Made by a program: the position numbers and the translations under genes. A DNA stretch of 20,000 nt, taken from contig MNCI01000903.1 of assembly GCA_015680685.1 (NCBI GenBank), positions 37,907-57,906 of the forward strand, read 5' to 3'. The notes beneath the pieces are model-generated. The model was not told where the DNA came from and did not search any database. It worked only from the letters and a program-made list of their open reading frames with translations. Source of the stretch: Gnetum montanum. Taxonomy: Eukaryota > Streptophyta > Gnetopsida > Gnetales > Gnetaceae. This document shows, in pieces, positions 1 to 8,725 of this stretch; positions within the stretch are counted from its first letter, which is position 1; each line of letters starts with the position of its first letter.

Positions 1-298
1 CGCCAAACGGTCCCTCGTGACCAAGTGTTCGCCAAACAGTCCCTCGTGACCAAGTGTTTGCCTAATGATCCCTCGTGGCCAAGGGTTGCCCCAACGATCC
101 CTCATGACCAAGGGTTGGCCCAACGGTCCCTCATTACCAAGTGTTTGCCAAACAGTCCCTCATGACCAAGTGTTCACCAAACGGTCCCTCGTGACCAAGT
201 GTTCGCCAAACGGTCCCTTGTGACCAAGTGTTCGCCCAATGGTCCGTCATGACCAAGGGTTGGCCCAACGGTCCCTTGTGACCAACTATCGGCCCAAC

Positions 299-433
299 GG
301 TCCCTCGTGACAAAATTTGTAAGGGTGCAGGATGATACGGCTGAAACTGGAACAATCAGCATATATGGGGAGAGGTAGCATTCTCCCTAGGAGCACCTTG
401 CATAGCTGCGCTGGCACGAGCACTTTCACGTGA
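299..433 (+). promoter_or_regulatory. P1: degenerate RNA polymerase I spacer-promoter module
   Basis: GGTCC at 299 lies 63 bases before TATATGGGG (362-370). Between them are the shared A-rich TTTGTAAGGG box and GGCTGAAACTGG. Downstream come GAGAGGTAG, then CATTCTCCCTAGGAGCACC, then a CACGTGA end where the 29-bp array resumes. The start motif differs from the full plant Pol I motif at 13187 by A to G at the sixth base and G to A at the tenth. P3 shares its GATGATACGG and GGAACAATCAGC variants. Whether it still fires is unknown. Confidence 0.6.
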
Positions 434-537
434 ATAAGTGTTGGCCAAACGGTCCCTCGTGACCAAGTGTTCGCGAAATGGTCCCTTGTGACCAAGGGTT
501 GGCCCAATGGTCCCTCGTGGCCAAGGGTTAGCCCAAC

Positions 538-672
538 GGTCCCTCGTGACCAAATTTATAAGGGTGCAAGATGGTATGGCTGAAACTGGCCCAATCAGCA
601 TATATGGGGAGAGTTAGCATTCTCCCTGGGAGCACCTTGCATAGCTGTGTTGGCACGAGCACTTTCACGTGA
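538..672 (+). promoter_or_regulatory. P2: degenerate Pol I spacer-promoter module
   Basis: GGTCC at 538, TTTATAAGGG, GGCTGAAACTGGCCCAATCA and TATATGGGG at 601-609, with the 63-base spacing kept. It lies 239 bp from P1, the shortest promoter interval in the window. The downstream part ends in CACGTGA at 672, in the same place relative to the start motif as in P1 and P3-P6. Confidence 0.6.
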
Positions 673-834
673 ATAAGTGTTGGCCAAACAGTCCCTCGTG
701 ACCAAGCCTTGAACCAACGGTCCATCGTGACCAAGTGTTGGTCCAATAGACAATCGTGACCAAGGGTTGGCCCAACGGTCCCTCATTACCAAGTGTTTGC
801 CAAACGGTCCCTCATGACCCAGTGTTGGCCCAAC

Positions 835-969
835 GGTCCCTCGTGACAAAATTTGTAAGGGTGCAGGATGATACGGCGGAAACTGGAACAATCAGCATAT
901 ATGGGGAGAGTTAGCATTCTCCCTGGGAGCACCTTGCATAGCTGTGTTGGCACGAGCACTTTCACGTGA
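835..969 (+). promoter_or_regulatory. P3: degenerate Pol I spacer-promoter module
   Basis: GGTCC at 835 and TATATGGGG at 898-906, 63 bases apart. It has the TTTGTAAGGG and GATGATACGG variants of P1, plus GGCGGAAACTGG in place of GGCTGAAACTGG. P1 and P3 look like closely related copies, which suggests that a block carrying P1 and P2 was duplicated or exchanged locally. Confidence 0.6.
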
Positions 970-1566
970 CCAAGTGATAGCCCAACAGACCCTCGTAACC
1001 AAGTGTTGGCCAAACAGTCCCTCATGACCAAGTGTTCGCCAAACGGTCCCTTGTGACCAAGTGTTCACCCAACGGTCCCTCATGGCCAAGGGTTGCCCCA
1101 ACGGTCCCTCCTGACCAACTGTTGGACCAACGGACCCTCGTAACCAAGTGTTGGCTAGACGGTCCCTCATGACCAAGTGTTGGCCCAACGGTCCCTCGTG
1201 GCCAAGGGTTAGCCCAACGGTCCCTCATGACCAAGGTTTCGCCAAACAGTCCCTCATGACCAAGTGTTCGCCAAATGGTCCCTCGTGACCAAGGGTTGCC
1301 CAAACGGTCCCTCGTGACCAAGTGTTTACCAAACGATCCCTCATGACCAAGTGTTGGCCCAACGGTCCCTCGTGACCAAGTGTTGCCGCAATGGACGCTC
1401 GTGACCAAGGGTTGGCCAAACGGTCCCTTGTGACCAAGTGTTCGCCAAACGGTCCCTTGTGACCAAGTGTTCGCCAAATGGTCCCTCATGACCAAGGGTT
1501 GGCCCAACGGTCCCTCATGACCAAGTGTTCGCCAAACGGTCCCTTGTGACCAAGTGGTAGCCCAAC

Positions 1567-1701
1567 AGTCCCTCGTGACCAAATTTATAAGGGTGCAGGA
1601 TGGTATGGCTGAAACTGGCCCAATCAACATATATGGGGAGAGGTAGCATTCTCCTTGGGAGCACCCTGCATAGCTGCGCTGCCACGAGTACTTTCACATG
1701 A
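1567..1701 (+). promoter_or_regulatory. P4: degenerate Pol I spacer-promoter module
   Basis: The box is AGTCC at 1567 (a G to A change) and TATATGGGG is at 1630-1638, again 63 bases apart. It carries CAATCAACATATAT, the variant also found in the full promoters P10 and P11, whereas most spacer copies have CAATCAGC. The downstream flank ends in CACATGA at 1701, which has lost the CpG of CACGTGA. Confidence 0.6.
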
Positions 1702-2385
1702 TCAAGTGATGGCCCAACAAACCCTCGTAACCAAGTGTTGGCTAGACGGTCCCTCATGACCAAGTGTTGAACCAACGGTCCCTCGTGACCAGGGGTTGGC
1801 CCAATAGACAATCATGACCACGGGTTGGCCCAACAGTCCCTCATGGCCAAGGGTTGGCCCAACGGTCCCTCGTGACCAAGTGTTCGCCAAATAGTCCCTC
1901 GTGACCAAGTGTTTGCCAAATGATCCCTCATGACCAAGGGTTGCCCCAACGGTCCCTCGTGACCAAGTGTTCGCCAAACGGTCCCTCGTGACCAAGTGTT
2001 CGCCCAATGGTCCCTTATGACCAAGTGTTCGCCAAACAGTCCCTCATGACCAAGGGTTGCCCCAACGGTCCCTCGTGACCAAGTGTTCGCCAAACAGTCC
2101 CTCGTGACCAAGTGTTTGCCAAATGATCCCTCATGACCAAGGGTTGCCCCAACGGTCCCTCGTGACCAAGTGTTGGCCCAACGGTCCCTCATGACCAAGT
2201 GTTGGCGCAACGGACGCTCGTGACCAAGGGTTGGCCCAACAGTCCCTCGTGACCAAGTGTTCGCCAAACGGTCCCTCGTGACCAACTATTCGCCAAACGG
2301 TCCCTCGTGACCAAGGTTTGGCCCAACGGTTCCTCGTGACCAAGTGTTCGCCAAATGGTCCCTCATGACCAAGTGGTAGCCCAAC

Positions 2386-2520
2386 GGTCCCTCGTGACCA
2401 AATTTATAAGGGTGCAGGATGGTATGGCTGAAACTAGGCCAATCTGCATATATGGGGAGAGGTAGCATTTTTCCTGGGAGGACGTTGCATAGCTGCGCTA
2501 GCACGAGCACTTTCACGTGA
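2386..2520 (+). promoter_or_regulatory. P5: degenerate Pol I spacer-promoter module
   Basis: GGTCC at 2386, TTTATAAGGG, and TATATGGGG at 2449-2457. CGTGACCA occurs just before the module body (2393-2400) and again where the array resumes (2516-2523), so the inserted body is 123 bp. Since 123 is 4 x 29 + 7, the module leaves the 29-bp register on either side intact. Confidence 0.6.
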
Positions 2521-3088
2521 CCAAGTGATGGCCCAATGGACCCTCGTAACTAAGTGTTGGCCAAACGGTCCCTCGTGACCAAGTCTTTAACCAACGGTCC
2601 CTCGTGACCAAGTGTTGGTCCAATAGACAATCGTGATCAAGGGTTGGCCCAATGGTACCTTGTGGCCAAGGGTTGGCCCAATGGTCCCTCGTGGCCAAGG
2701 GTTGGCCCAACGGTACCTCGTGACCAAGTGTTCGCCAAACGGTTCCTCATGACCAAGGGTTGCCCCAACGGTCCCTCGTGACCAAGTGTTCGCGAAATGG
2801 TCCCTTGTGACCAAGGGTTGTCCCAACGGTCCCTCATGACCAAGTGTTCACCAAATGGTCCCTCATGACCAAGTGTTGGCCCAACGGTCCCTCGTGACCA
2901 AGTGTTGGTGCAACGGATGCTCGTGACCAAGGGTTGGCCCAACGGTCCCTCGTGACCAAGTGTTCGCCAAATGGTCCCTCGTGACCAAGTGTTTTCCAAA
3001 TGGTCCGTCATGACCAAGGGTTGCCCCAACGGTCCCTCGTCACCAAGTGTTCGCCAAACGGTCCCTCGTGACCAAGTGGTAGCCCAAC

Positions 3089-3223
3089 GGTCCCTCGTGA
3101 CCAAATTTATAAGGGTACAGGATGGTACAGCTGAAACTGGCCCAATCAGCATATATGGGGAGAGGTAGTGTTCTCCCTGGTAGCACCTTGCATAGCTGCG
3201 CTGGCACGAGCACTTTCACATGA
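3089..3223 (+). promoter_or_regulatory. P6: degenerate Pol I spacer-promoter module
   Basis: GGTCC at 3089 and TATATGGGG at 3152-3160, 63 bases apart. It ends in CACATGA at 3223. Its downstream CATAGCTGCGCTGGCACGAG block matches P1, P5 and the other array A copies. Confidence 0.6.
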
Positions 3224-3906
3224 CCAAGTGATGGCCCAACGGACCCTCGCAACCAAGTGTTGGAAAAATGGTCCCTCGTGACCAAGTGTTGAACCAATGG
3301 TCCCTCATGACCAGGGGTTGGCCCAACAGACAATCATGACCAAGGGTTGGCCCAATAGTCCCTCATGTCCAAGGGTTGGCCCAACCGTCCCTCGTGACCA
3401 TGTGTTTGCCAAATAGTCCCTCGTGAACAAGTGTTCGCCAAATAGTCCCTTGTGACCAAGGGTTGCCCCAATGGTTCCTCGTGACCAACTGTTCGCCAAA
3501 TGGTCCCTCGTGACCAAGTGTTGGCCCAACGGTCCCTCATGACCAAGTTTTGGTGCAACGGACGCTCGTGACCAAGTGTTGGCACAACAGACGCTCGTGA
3601 CCAAGGGTTGGCTCAATGGTCCCTCATGACCAAGTGTTCGCCAAACGGTACCTTGTGACCAACTGTTCGCTAAATAGTCCCTCGTGACCAAGGGTTGGCC
3701 CAACGGTCCCTCGTGACCAAGTGTTCGCCAAATGGTCCCTACGACCAAGGGTTGGCCCAATGGTCCCTCATGACCAAGTGTTCGCCAAATGGTCCCTCAT
3801 GACCAACTGTTCGCCAAACGGTCCCTCGTGATCAAGGGTTGGCCCAATGGTCCCTTGTGACCAAGTGTTCGCCAAACGGTCCCTTGTGACCAAGTGGTAG
3901 CCCAAC

Positions 3907-4080
3907 GGTCCCTTGTGACCAAATTTATAAGGGTGCAGGATGGTACGGCTGAAACTGGCCCAATCAGCATATATGGGGAGAGGTAGCGTTCTCCCTGGGA
4001 GCACCGCACGATGCTCTCGTGAGAGTGCTCTCCATGGGAGCAACTCGCTTAGCTGCGATGGCACGAGCGCTCTCACGAGT
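3907..4080 (+). promoter_or_regulatory. P7: spacer-promoter module at the edge of the 29-bp array
   Basis: GGTCC at 3907 and TATATGGGG at 3970-3978 (63 bases). The downstream part is about 39 bp longer than in P1-P6 because it contains an extra stretch with ATGCTCTCGTGAGAGTGCTC. This is the first GAGAG/CTCTC motif of the kind that makes up the 15-bp arrays further right. P8 has the same extension. P7 is thus a transitional copy between the two repeat worlds. Confidence 0.6.
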
Positions 4081-4330
4081 CCAAGTGCTGGCCAAACGGA
4101 CGCCCTCCCTGAGAGTGTTCTCCCTAAGATCGTTCTCCTTGAGAGTGCCTTCCCGGTATGCACGTGAGAGTGTTCTCCTTGAGAGCACCCTCCCAGAGAG
4201 CACTCTCCCTGAGAGCAGCCTCCCTCAAAGCATTCTCCTTGATAGTGCCTTGCGCTACGCATGTGAGAGCGTTCTCTTGGACCATGCCCTTCCTAGGAGT
4301 GCCCTCCCTGAGAACAAGGGTTGGCCCAAC
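4081..4330. repeat. Transition zone mixing 29-bp and 15-bp motifs
   Basis: It begins with a 29-bp-type fragment (CCAAGTGCTGGCCAAACGGA), runs into 15-bp-type units (GAGAGTGTTCTCCCT, GAGAGCACCCTCCCA and so on), and ends with another 29-bp remnant (AAGGGTTGGCCCAACGGAGC) that leads into P8. It also holds the first CCTTGCGCTACGCATGTGAG variant, a longer linker that recurs through arrays B1-B3. No gene is seen. Confidence 0.8.
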
Positions 4331-4503
4331 GGAGCTTCGTGACCAAATTTATAAGGGTGCAAGATGGTATGGCTGAAACTAGCCCAATCAGCATATATGG
4401 GGAGAGGTAGCATTCTTCCTGGGAGCATCGCATGGTGCTCTCGTGAGAGCGCTCTCACAAGAGCACCTCGCATAGCTATGCTGGCAAGTGCACTCTCACA
4501 AGA
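4331..4503 (+). promoter_or_regulatory. P8: spacer-promoter module, forward partner of inverted P9
   Basis: GGAGC at 4331 replaces the usual GGTCC, and TATATGGGG lies at 4394-4402, 63 bases on. The GGAGCTTCGTGACCAA variant is shared only with P9, so the two look like sister copies in opposite orientation. It has the same extended downstream GAGAG-rich part as P7. Array B1 starts immediately after it. Confidence 0.55.
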
Positions 4504-4628
4504 GCATCTCATGCAGTGCTTACGAGAGCACTCTCCGTGGGAGTGCCTCTTGCTACGCAACATGATGGTGTTCTCTCTTAGAGTGTACTCCCAGAGAGAG
4601 CCTTGTGTTGTGCATTTGAGAGCATTTT

Positions 4629-4830
4629 CAATGAGAGAGGCCTCGTTGAGAGCATTCCGTTGGAGAGCGCTCTTCCTGGGAGTGGCCTCCCTGAAAGCAT
4701 TCTTCTCGAGAATGCCCTCCTTGAGAGTGTTCTCCATGAGAGTGCCCTCCCTAAGCATGCTCAACGTGAGCGCACTCTCTGTGGGAGCATCCTCCATGAG
4801 AACCCTCTCCTATAGAGCGTTCTCATTGAC
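4629..4830. repeat. Copy 1 of a 1,222-bp-spaced direct repeat within array B1
   Basis: From CAATGAGAGAG at 4629 through GGGAGTGGCCTCCCT at 4678, this segment aligns with 5851-6037. Both landmarks are offset by exactly 1,222 bp. The shared differences from the generic 15-bp unit show a block duplication, not chance similarity of short units. Confidence 0.8.
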
Positions 4831-5025
4831 AACGTTCTCCCCGAGAGCACCTTACGCTATGCACATGAGAGCATTACCCTTGGGAGCACCCTCCCTGAGA
4901 GCACCTTGTGCTACGCATGTGAGAGCTTTCTCCTCGAAAGTGTCCTCATTGAGAGTGTTCTCTTGGAGAGTGCCCTCCTTAGGAACGGTCTCCTTGAGAG
5001 TGCCCTTGTTAAGAGCGTTCTCGCT

Positions 5026-5481
5026 GAGTGCACCCTCTCTAAGAGCACCTTGCATTACGCACGTGAGGATGCCCTCCATGAGAGCGGTATTCCTGAGAGC
5101 ATTCTTGTTGAGTGCACCCTCTCTGAGAGCACCTTGCGTTACGCACATGAGGACGCCCTCCTCGAGAGCATGCTCTGTGAGAGCCTTCTCCTTGAGAGTG
5201 CCCTCCTTGAGAATGGTCTCCTCGAGAGTGCCCTTGTTGAGAGCATTCTCGCTGAGTGCATCCTCTCTGAGAGCACCTTGTGTTACGTACATAAGGATGC
5301 CCTCCATGAGAGTGGTGTTCCTGAGAGCGTTCTCGCTATGTGCACCCTCTCTGAGAGCGCCTTGCATTACGCATGTGAGGATGCCCTCCTCAAGAGCATG
5401 CTCCCTGAGAGCGTTCTCCTGAGAGAGCTCCCTCCGTGGGAGCGTTCTCCCTGAGTACACCTTGCGCTACCCATGTGAGAG
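5026..5481. repeat. Two copies of a 228-bp higher-order repeat in array B1
   Basis: The landmark GAGTGCACCCTCTCT or its variants occurs at 5026, 5110, 5254 and 5338, giving intervals of 84, 144 and 84 bp. This is a 228-bp unit (84 + 144) present twice. Each landmark is followed by the CCTTGCNTTACG linker and GAGGATGCCCTCC. Confidence 0.8.
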
Positions 5482-5850
5482 TGGGCTAACTGAGGACGCC
5501 CTCTCCAATAGCATCCTCCTTAAGACTACCCTTTGTGAGATCGTTCTCTATGACAGCAGCCTTTGTTAGAGCAGCCTCCCTGAGAGCGTTCTCCTTGAGA
5601 TCACCCTCCCTAAGAGAGCCTTGTGCTATGCTCATGAGAGTGTTCTCCTTGAGAGCACCCTCATTGTAAGTGTTCTCTCAAAGAGCACCCTCTGTTAGAG
5701 GGGTGTTCCTGAGAGTGTTCTCGCTGAGTGCAGCCTCTTTGAGAGTGCCTTGCGTTACACACGTGAGAATGTTCTCCTCGAGAGCACGCTCGTTGAGAGC
5801 ATTCTCATTGAGAGCAGCCTTTGTTAGAGCATTCTCACTGAGAGCGCCCT

Positions 5851-6037
5851 CAATGAGAGAGCCCTTGTTGAGAGCATTTTGTTGTAGAGCGCTATTTCTG
5901 GGAGTGGCCTCCCTAAAAGCGTTCTTCGTGAGAATGCCCTCCTTGAGAGCATTCTTCATGAGAGCACCCTCCTTGATCACGCTCTCAGTGGGAGCGCCCT
6001 CCATGAGAACGCTCTCCTAGAGAGCACCCTCCTTGAG
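5851..6037. repeat. Copy 2 of the 1,222-bp-spaced direct repeat
   Basis: It matches 4629-4830 in the same orientation (CAATGAGAGAG at 5851, GGGAGTGGCCTCCCT at 5900). It lacks about 15 bp, one monomer, near 5970. It runs almost up to the inverted promoter P9. Confidence 0.8.
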
Positions 6038-6040
6038 AGT

Positions 6041-6138
6041 GCGCTCCCAGGGAGAACACTATCTCTCCCTATATATGTTGATTGGGCCAGTTTTAGCCAT
6101 ACTATCCCGCATCCTTATAAATTTGGTCACGAAGCTCC
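6041..6138 (-). promoter_or_regulatory. P9: inverted Pol I promoter-like module
   Basis: Read on the minus strand, GGAGCTTCGTGACCAA begins at 6138, TTTATAAGG follows, and TATATAGGGAG begins at 6075, exactly 63 bases on. GAGATAG and GTGTTCTCCCTGGGAGC come next, as downstream of the forward copies. Its start motif (TATATAGGG) is closer to the full P10/P11 motif than P1-P8 (TATATGGGG). A 29-bp-type fragment (GCGTTGGCCAAATGG on the minus strand) precedes it. Any transcription would run leftward through array B1 toward P8. An inversion between palindrome-rich repeats is the likely origin. Confidence 0.55.
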
Positions 6139-6320
6139 ATTTGGCCAACGCTTGGTCGAGAGCGTCTCCTAAATAATGTTCTCAGTGAGAGCAGCCTTTC
6201 AGAGAGCATTCTCCTTGAGAGTGCCTTGGGCTAGCACGTGACATTGTTCTCCTAGAGAGCACCTTCGTTGAGAGCTCCTTTTCGAAGGGTACCCTCCCCG
6301 AGAGTGACCTCCTTGAGAGC
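6139..6320. repeat. Junction segment: 29-bp remnant and irregular 15-bp units
   Basis: A short 29-bp-type remnant (TTTGGCCAACGCTTGGTCG), oriented like P9, is followed by irregular GAGAG/CTCC units. Irregularities include CTCCTAAATAATGTTC near 6166 and GGGCTAGCACGTGACATTG near 6228. This is the breakpoint region between the inverted promoter and array B2. No gene is seen. Confidence 0.7.
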
Positions 6321-6540
6321 ACCTTGTGTTGCGCACCTGAGAGTGTTCTCCTCGAGAGCATACTTGTTGAGAGAGTTCTCTTGGAGAGTGTCCTTCTTGA
6401 GATTGGTCTCACTAGGGGCGCCCTCCTTGAGAGCATTCTCGTTGAGAGCGCCCTCCGTTAGAGTGGCCTTCTAAAGAGCTTTCTCCTTGAGAGCGCCCTC
6501 ACTGGGAGCGTTCTCCCTGTAACACCCTGGTTGAGAGCAT
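6321..6540. repeat. Left copy of a 220-bp direct repeat bracketing the ~1-kb repeats
   Basis: It starts at ACCTTGTGTTGCGCACCTGA and ends around TAACACCCTGGTTGAGAGC. It aligns without net indels with 12637-12856: landmarks 6321/12637 and 6520/12836 are both offset by exactly 6,316 bp. The ~1-kb higher-order array lies between the two copies. Confidence 0.8.
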
Positions 6541-6775
6541 TCTTTTGTAGAGCGCCCTTCCTAAGAGAGTCCTCCCTAAGAACGCCCTCCTTGAGAGTAG
6601 TCTCCCTGAGGATGTCCTCATGGGTAGCACTCTCCCTGTTGCGCCCTCGTTGAGAGCGGTCTCCCTGGAGAACGCCCTCCTTGAGAGCGGTCTCCCTGAG
6701 AGCGTGCTCATGGGGAGCGGTCTTCGTAAGAGTTCCCTCCTTGAGAATGCCCTTCTTGAGAGCAATCTTGTTGAG

Positions 6776-7799
6776 GACGACTTCATCGTGAACGTTCTCC
6801 CCTCGAGCACCCTCATCGGGAGCAATTTTCTTGGGAGCGGTCTTCCTAAGTATGCCCTCCCTGAGAACGCCCTCCTTGAGAGTAATCTCACTGAGGATGC
6901 CCTCATTGGGAGCGTTCTCCCAGGAGCACCCTCATTGAGAGCACCCTTGTCGGGAGGAGTCTCCTTGGGAGTGGTCTTCCTAAGATTGCCCTCCCTGAGA
7001 ATGCCCTCCTTGAGAGCAATGTCACTGAGGATGCTTTCATCAGGAGCATTCTCCCTGGAGTGCCCTTGTTGAGAGCGGTCTCCCTGGAGAATGCCCTCCT
7101 TGAGAGCGGTCTCTGTGACAACGCCCTCATCGGAGCGTTCTCCTTGGAGCGCCCTCATTGAGAGCATTTTGTCGAAGAGTGCCCTCCCTGAGAGCATTCT
7201 TCCTGAGAGCATCCTCTGTTAGAGCGGCCTCCGTGAGAGCGTTCTCCATGAGAGCACCTTACGTTACGCACGTGAGAGTTTTTAGCTTGAAATCATTCTT
7301 TCATAGAGCGCCCTTCGTAAGAGCGTCCTCCCTGAGAATGCCCTCCTCGAGAGTGGTCTCCTTGAGGACGTCCTCATCGGTAGCATTCTTCTTAGAGCGC
7401 CCTCGTTGAGAGCGGTCTCTCTGAGAGCGCACTCATGGGGAGCGGTCTTCGTAAGAGTGCCCTCCCTAAGAATGCCCTCCCTGAGAATGGTCTCCCTGAG
7501 GAAGCCTTCATCGGGAGCATTCTCCCTAGAGCACCTTCATTGAGAGCACCCCCATCGGGAGCAGTCTCCTTGGGAGTGCCCTTCCTAAGAGCGCCCTCCC
7601 TGAGAATGCCCTCGTTGAGAGCGATCACACTGCGGACGCCCTCATGGGTAGCGTTCTACGTGTTGCACCCTCGTGGAGAGGGTTCTCCCTGAAGAACGCC
7701 CTCCTTGAGAGTGGTCTCCCTGAGAGTGCGCTTATGGGCAGTGGTCTTCGCAAGAGTTCCCTCCTTGAGAATGCCCTTCTTGAGAGCGATCTTGCTGAG
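6776..7799. repeat. Higher-order unit 1 (1024 bp, long form)
   Basis: It starts at GACGACTTCATCGTGAACG. It includes the CCTTACGTTACGCACGTGAG linker near 7256, which the short form lacks. Near 7436 the CATGGGGAGCGGTC stretch is one 15-bp monomer shorter than in units 2 to 6. Confidence 0.85.
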
Positions 7800-8725
7800 G
7801 ACGACTTCATCATGAATGTTCTACCCTCGAGCGTCCTCATCGGGAGCAGTCTCCTTGGGAGCGGTCTTTCTAAGTGTGCCCTCCCTGAGAATGCCCTCCT
7901 TGAGAGCAATCTCACTGAGGATGCCCTCATCGGGAGTGCTCTCCCTGGAGCACCCTCATTGAGAGCGCCCTCGTCGGGAGGAGTCTCCTTGGGACCGGTC
8001 TTCCTAAGAGTGCCCTCCCTGAGAATGCCCTCCTTGAGAGAAATCTCACTGAGGATGCTTTCATCGGGAGCGTTCTCCCTAGAGCGCCCTTGTTGAGAGC
8101 GGTCTCCCTGGAGAATGTCCTCCTTGAGAGTAGTCTCTGTGACAGCGCCCTCATCAGAAGCATTCTCCTTGGAGTGCCCTCATTGAGAGCATTTTGTTGA
8201 AGAGTGCCCTCCTTGAGAGCGTTCTCCCTGATAGCATCCTCCGTTAGAGCTGCCTTCGTGAGAGCGGTCTCCTTGACGAAGTCCTCATCGGTAGCGTTCT
8301 CCTTGGAGCGTCCTCATTGAGAGCGGTCTCTCTCAGAGCGCGCTCATGGGGAGCGGTCTACTTGAGAGCGGTATTCGTAAGAGTGCCCTCCCTGAGAACG
8401 CCCTCCCTAAGAACGGTCTCCCTAAGGATGCCTTCATCGGGAGGGTTCTCCCCGAAGCGCCTTCATTGAGAACGCCCCCATCGGGAGCAGTCTCCTTAGG
8501 AGCGCCCTTCCCAAGAGTGTCCTCCCTGAGAACACCCTCGTTGAGAGCGATCTCACTGTAGACGCCCTCATGGGTAACATTCTCCCTATTGCGCCCTCAT
8601 GGAGAGCGGTCTCCCTGGAGAACGCCCTCCTTGAGAGCAGTCTCCCTGAGAGGGTGGTCATGGGCAGTAGTCTTCGTAAGAGTGCCCTCCTTGAGAATGC
8701 CCTTCTTGAGTGCGATCTTGCTGAG
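7800..8725. repeat. Higher-order unit 2 (926 bp, short form)
   Basis: Compared with unit 1 it lacks about 115 bp around 8260, including the CCTTRCGTTACGCACGTGAG linker. GTGAGAGCG joins directly to GTCTCCTTGACGAAGTC. An extra 15-bp monomer near 8355 partly offsets the loss. Unit 5 has the same junction, so the deletion happened once and was then copied. Confidence 0.85.

Larger units (their letters stand above)
1..3906. repeat. Array A: 29-bp tandem repeat with embedded promoter modules
   Basis: The unit reads roughly GGTCCCTCGTGACCAAGTG followed by TTCGCCAAAC or TTGGCCCAAC. From position 9 the GGTCC box recurs at 38, 67, 96, 125, 154, 183, 212, 241, 270 and 299, so the phase is perfect over ten units. 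Copies differ mainly at CpG sites (TCGTG/TCATG/TTGTG, ACGG/ATGG/ACAG). Each unit has a short dyad, GGTC-six bases-GACC. All three minus-strand frames are mostly open because the unit rarely makes a stop, which creates a 29-residue repeat in translation with no coding meaning. Six promoter-like modules (P1-P6) interrupt the array in phase. GGTCC...GACCAA is also the upstream edge of every promoter module, so the array may be enhancer-like amplification of that box. It is not CRISPR: units abut with no spacers. The repeat is certain; its role in an rDNA spacer is inferred. Confidence 0.95.
4504..6040. repeat. Array B1: degenerate 15-bp repeat, between convergent P8 and P9
   Basis: The unit is GAGAG-CG-NN-CTC-CTT with many substitutions, most at the CG (GCG/GTG/GCA). 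The ideal core GAGAGCGCTCTC is its own reverse complement, so each unit is an imperfect hairpin. Every few units there is a 24-bp variant containing CCTTGCGTTACGCACGTGAG. Because 15 and 24 are both multiples of three and lack stops in most frames, long open frames appear on both strands, for example 352 codons at 4364-5422 with a five-residue repeat of the LRAPS/LRAFS type. No start context, domain or non-repetitive part supports a gene. Longer repeats of 228 bp and 1,222 bp are nested inside. Confidence 0.93.

Noticed and set aside
1-300. CRISPR array (29-bp repeats)
   Set aside because: The units abut directly with no unique spacers, vary greatly among themselves, and sit in eukaryotic-type DNA.
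1022-1630. 202-codon minus-strand open frame and many similar ones in array A
   Set aside because: They translate to a 29-residue repeat that follows from the 29-bp unit shifting frame; all three frames are open alike, and the frames run through promoter modules. Repeat by-product, not a gene.
4331-6138. DNA transposon with terminal inverted repeats (P8/P9)
   Set aside because: The inverted ends are members of the promoter family found throughout, no transposase is present, and no target-site duplication is seen.
6499-7212. 237-codon minus-strand arginine- and serine-rich frame
   Set aside because: Same origin in the 15-bp array; no unique region, no plausible start or domain, and overlapping open frames on the other strand.
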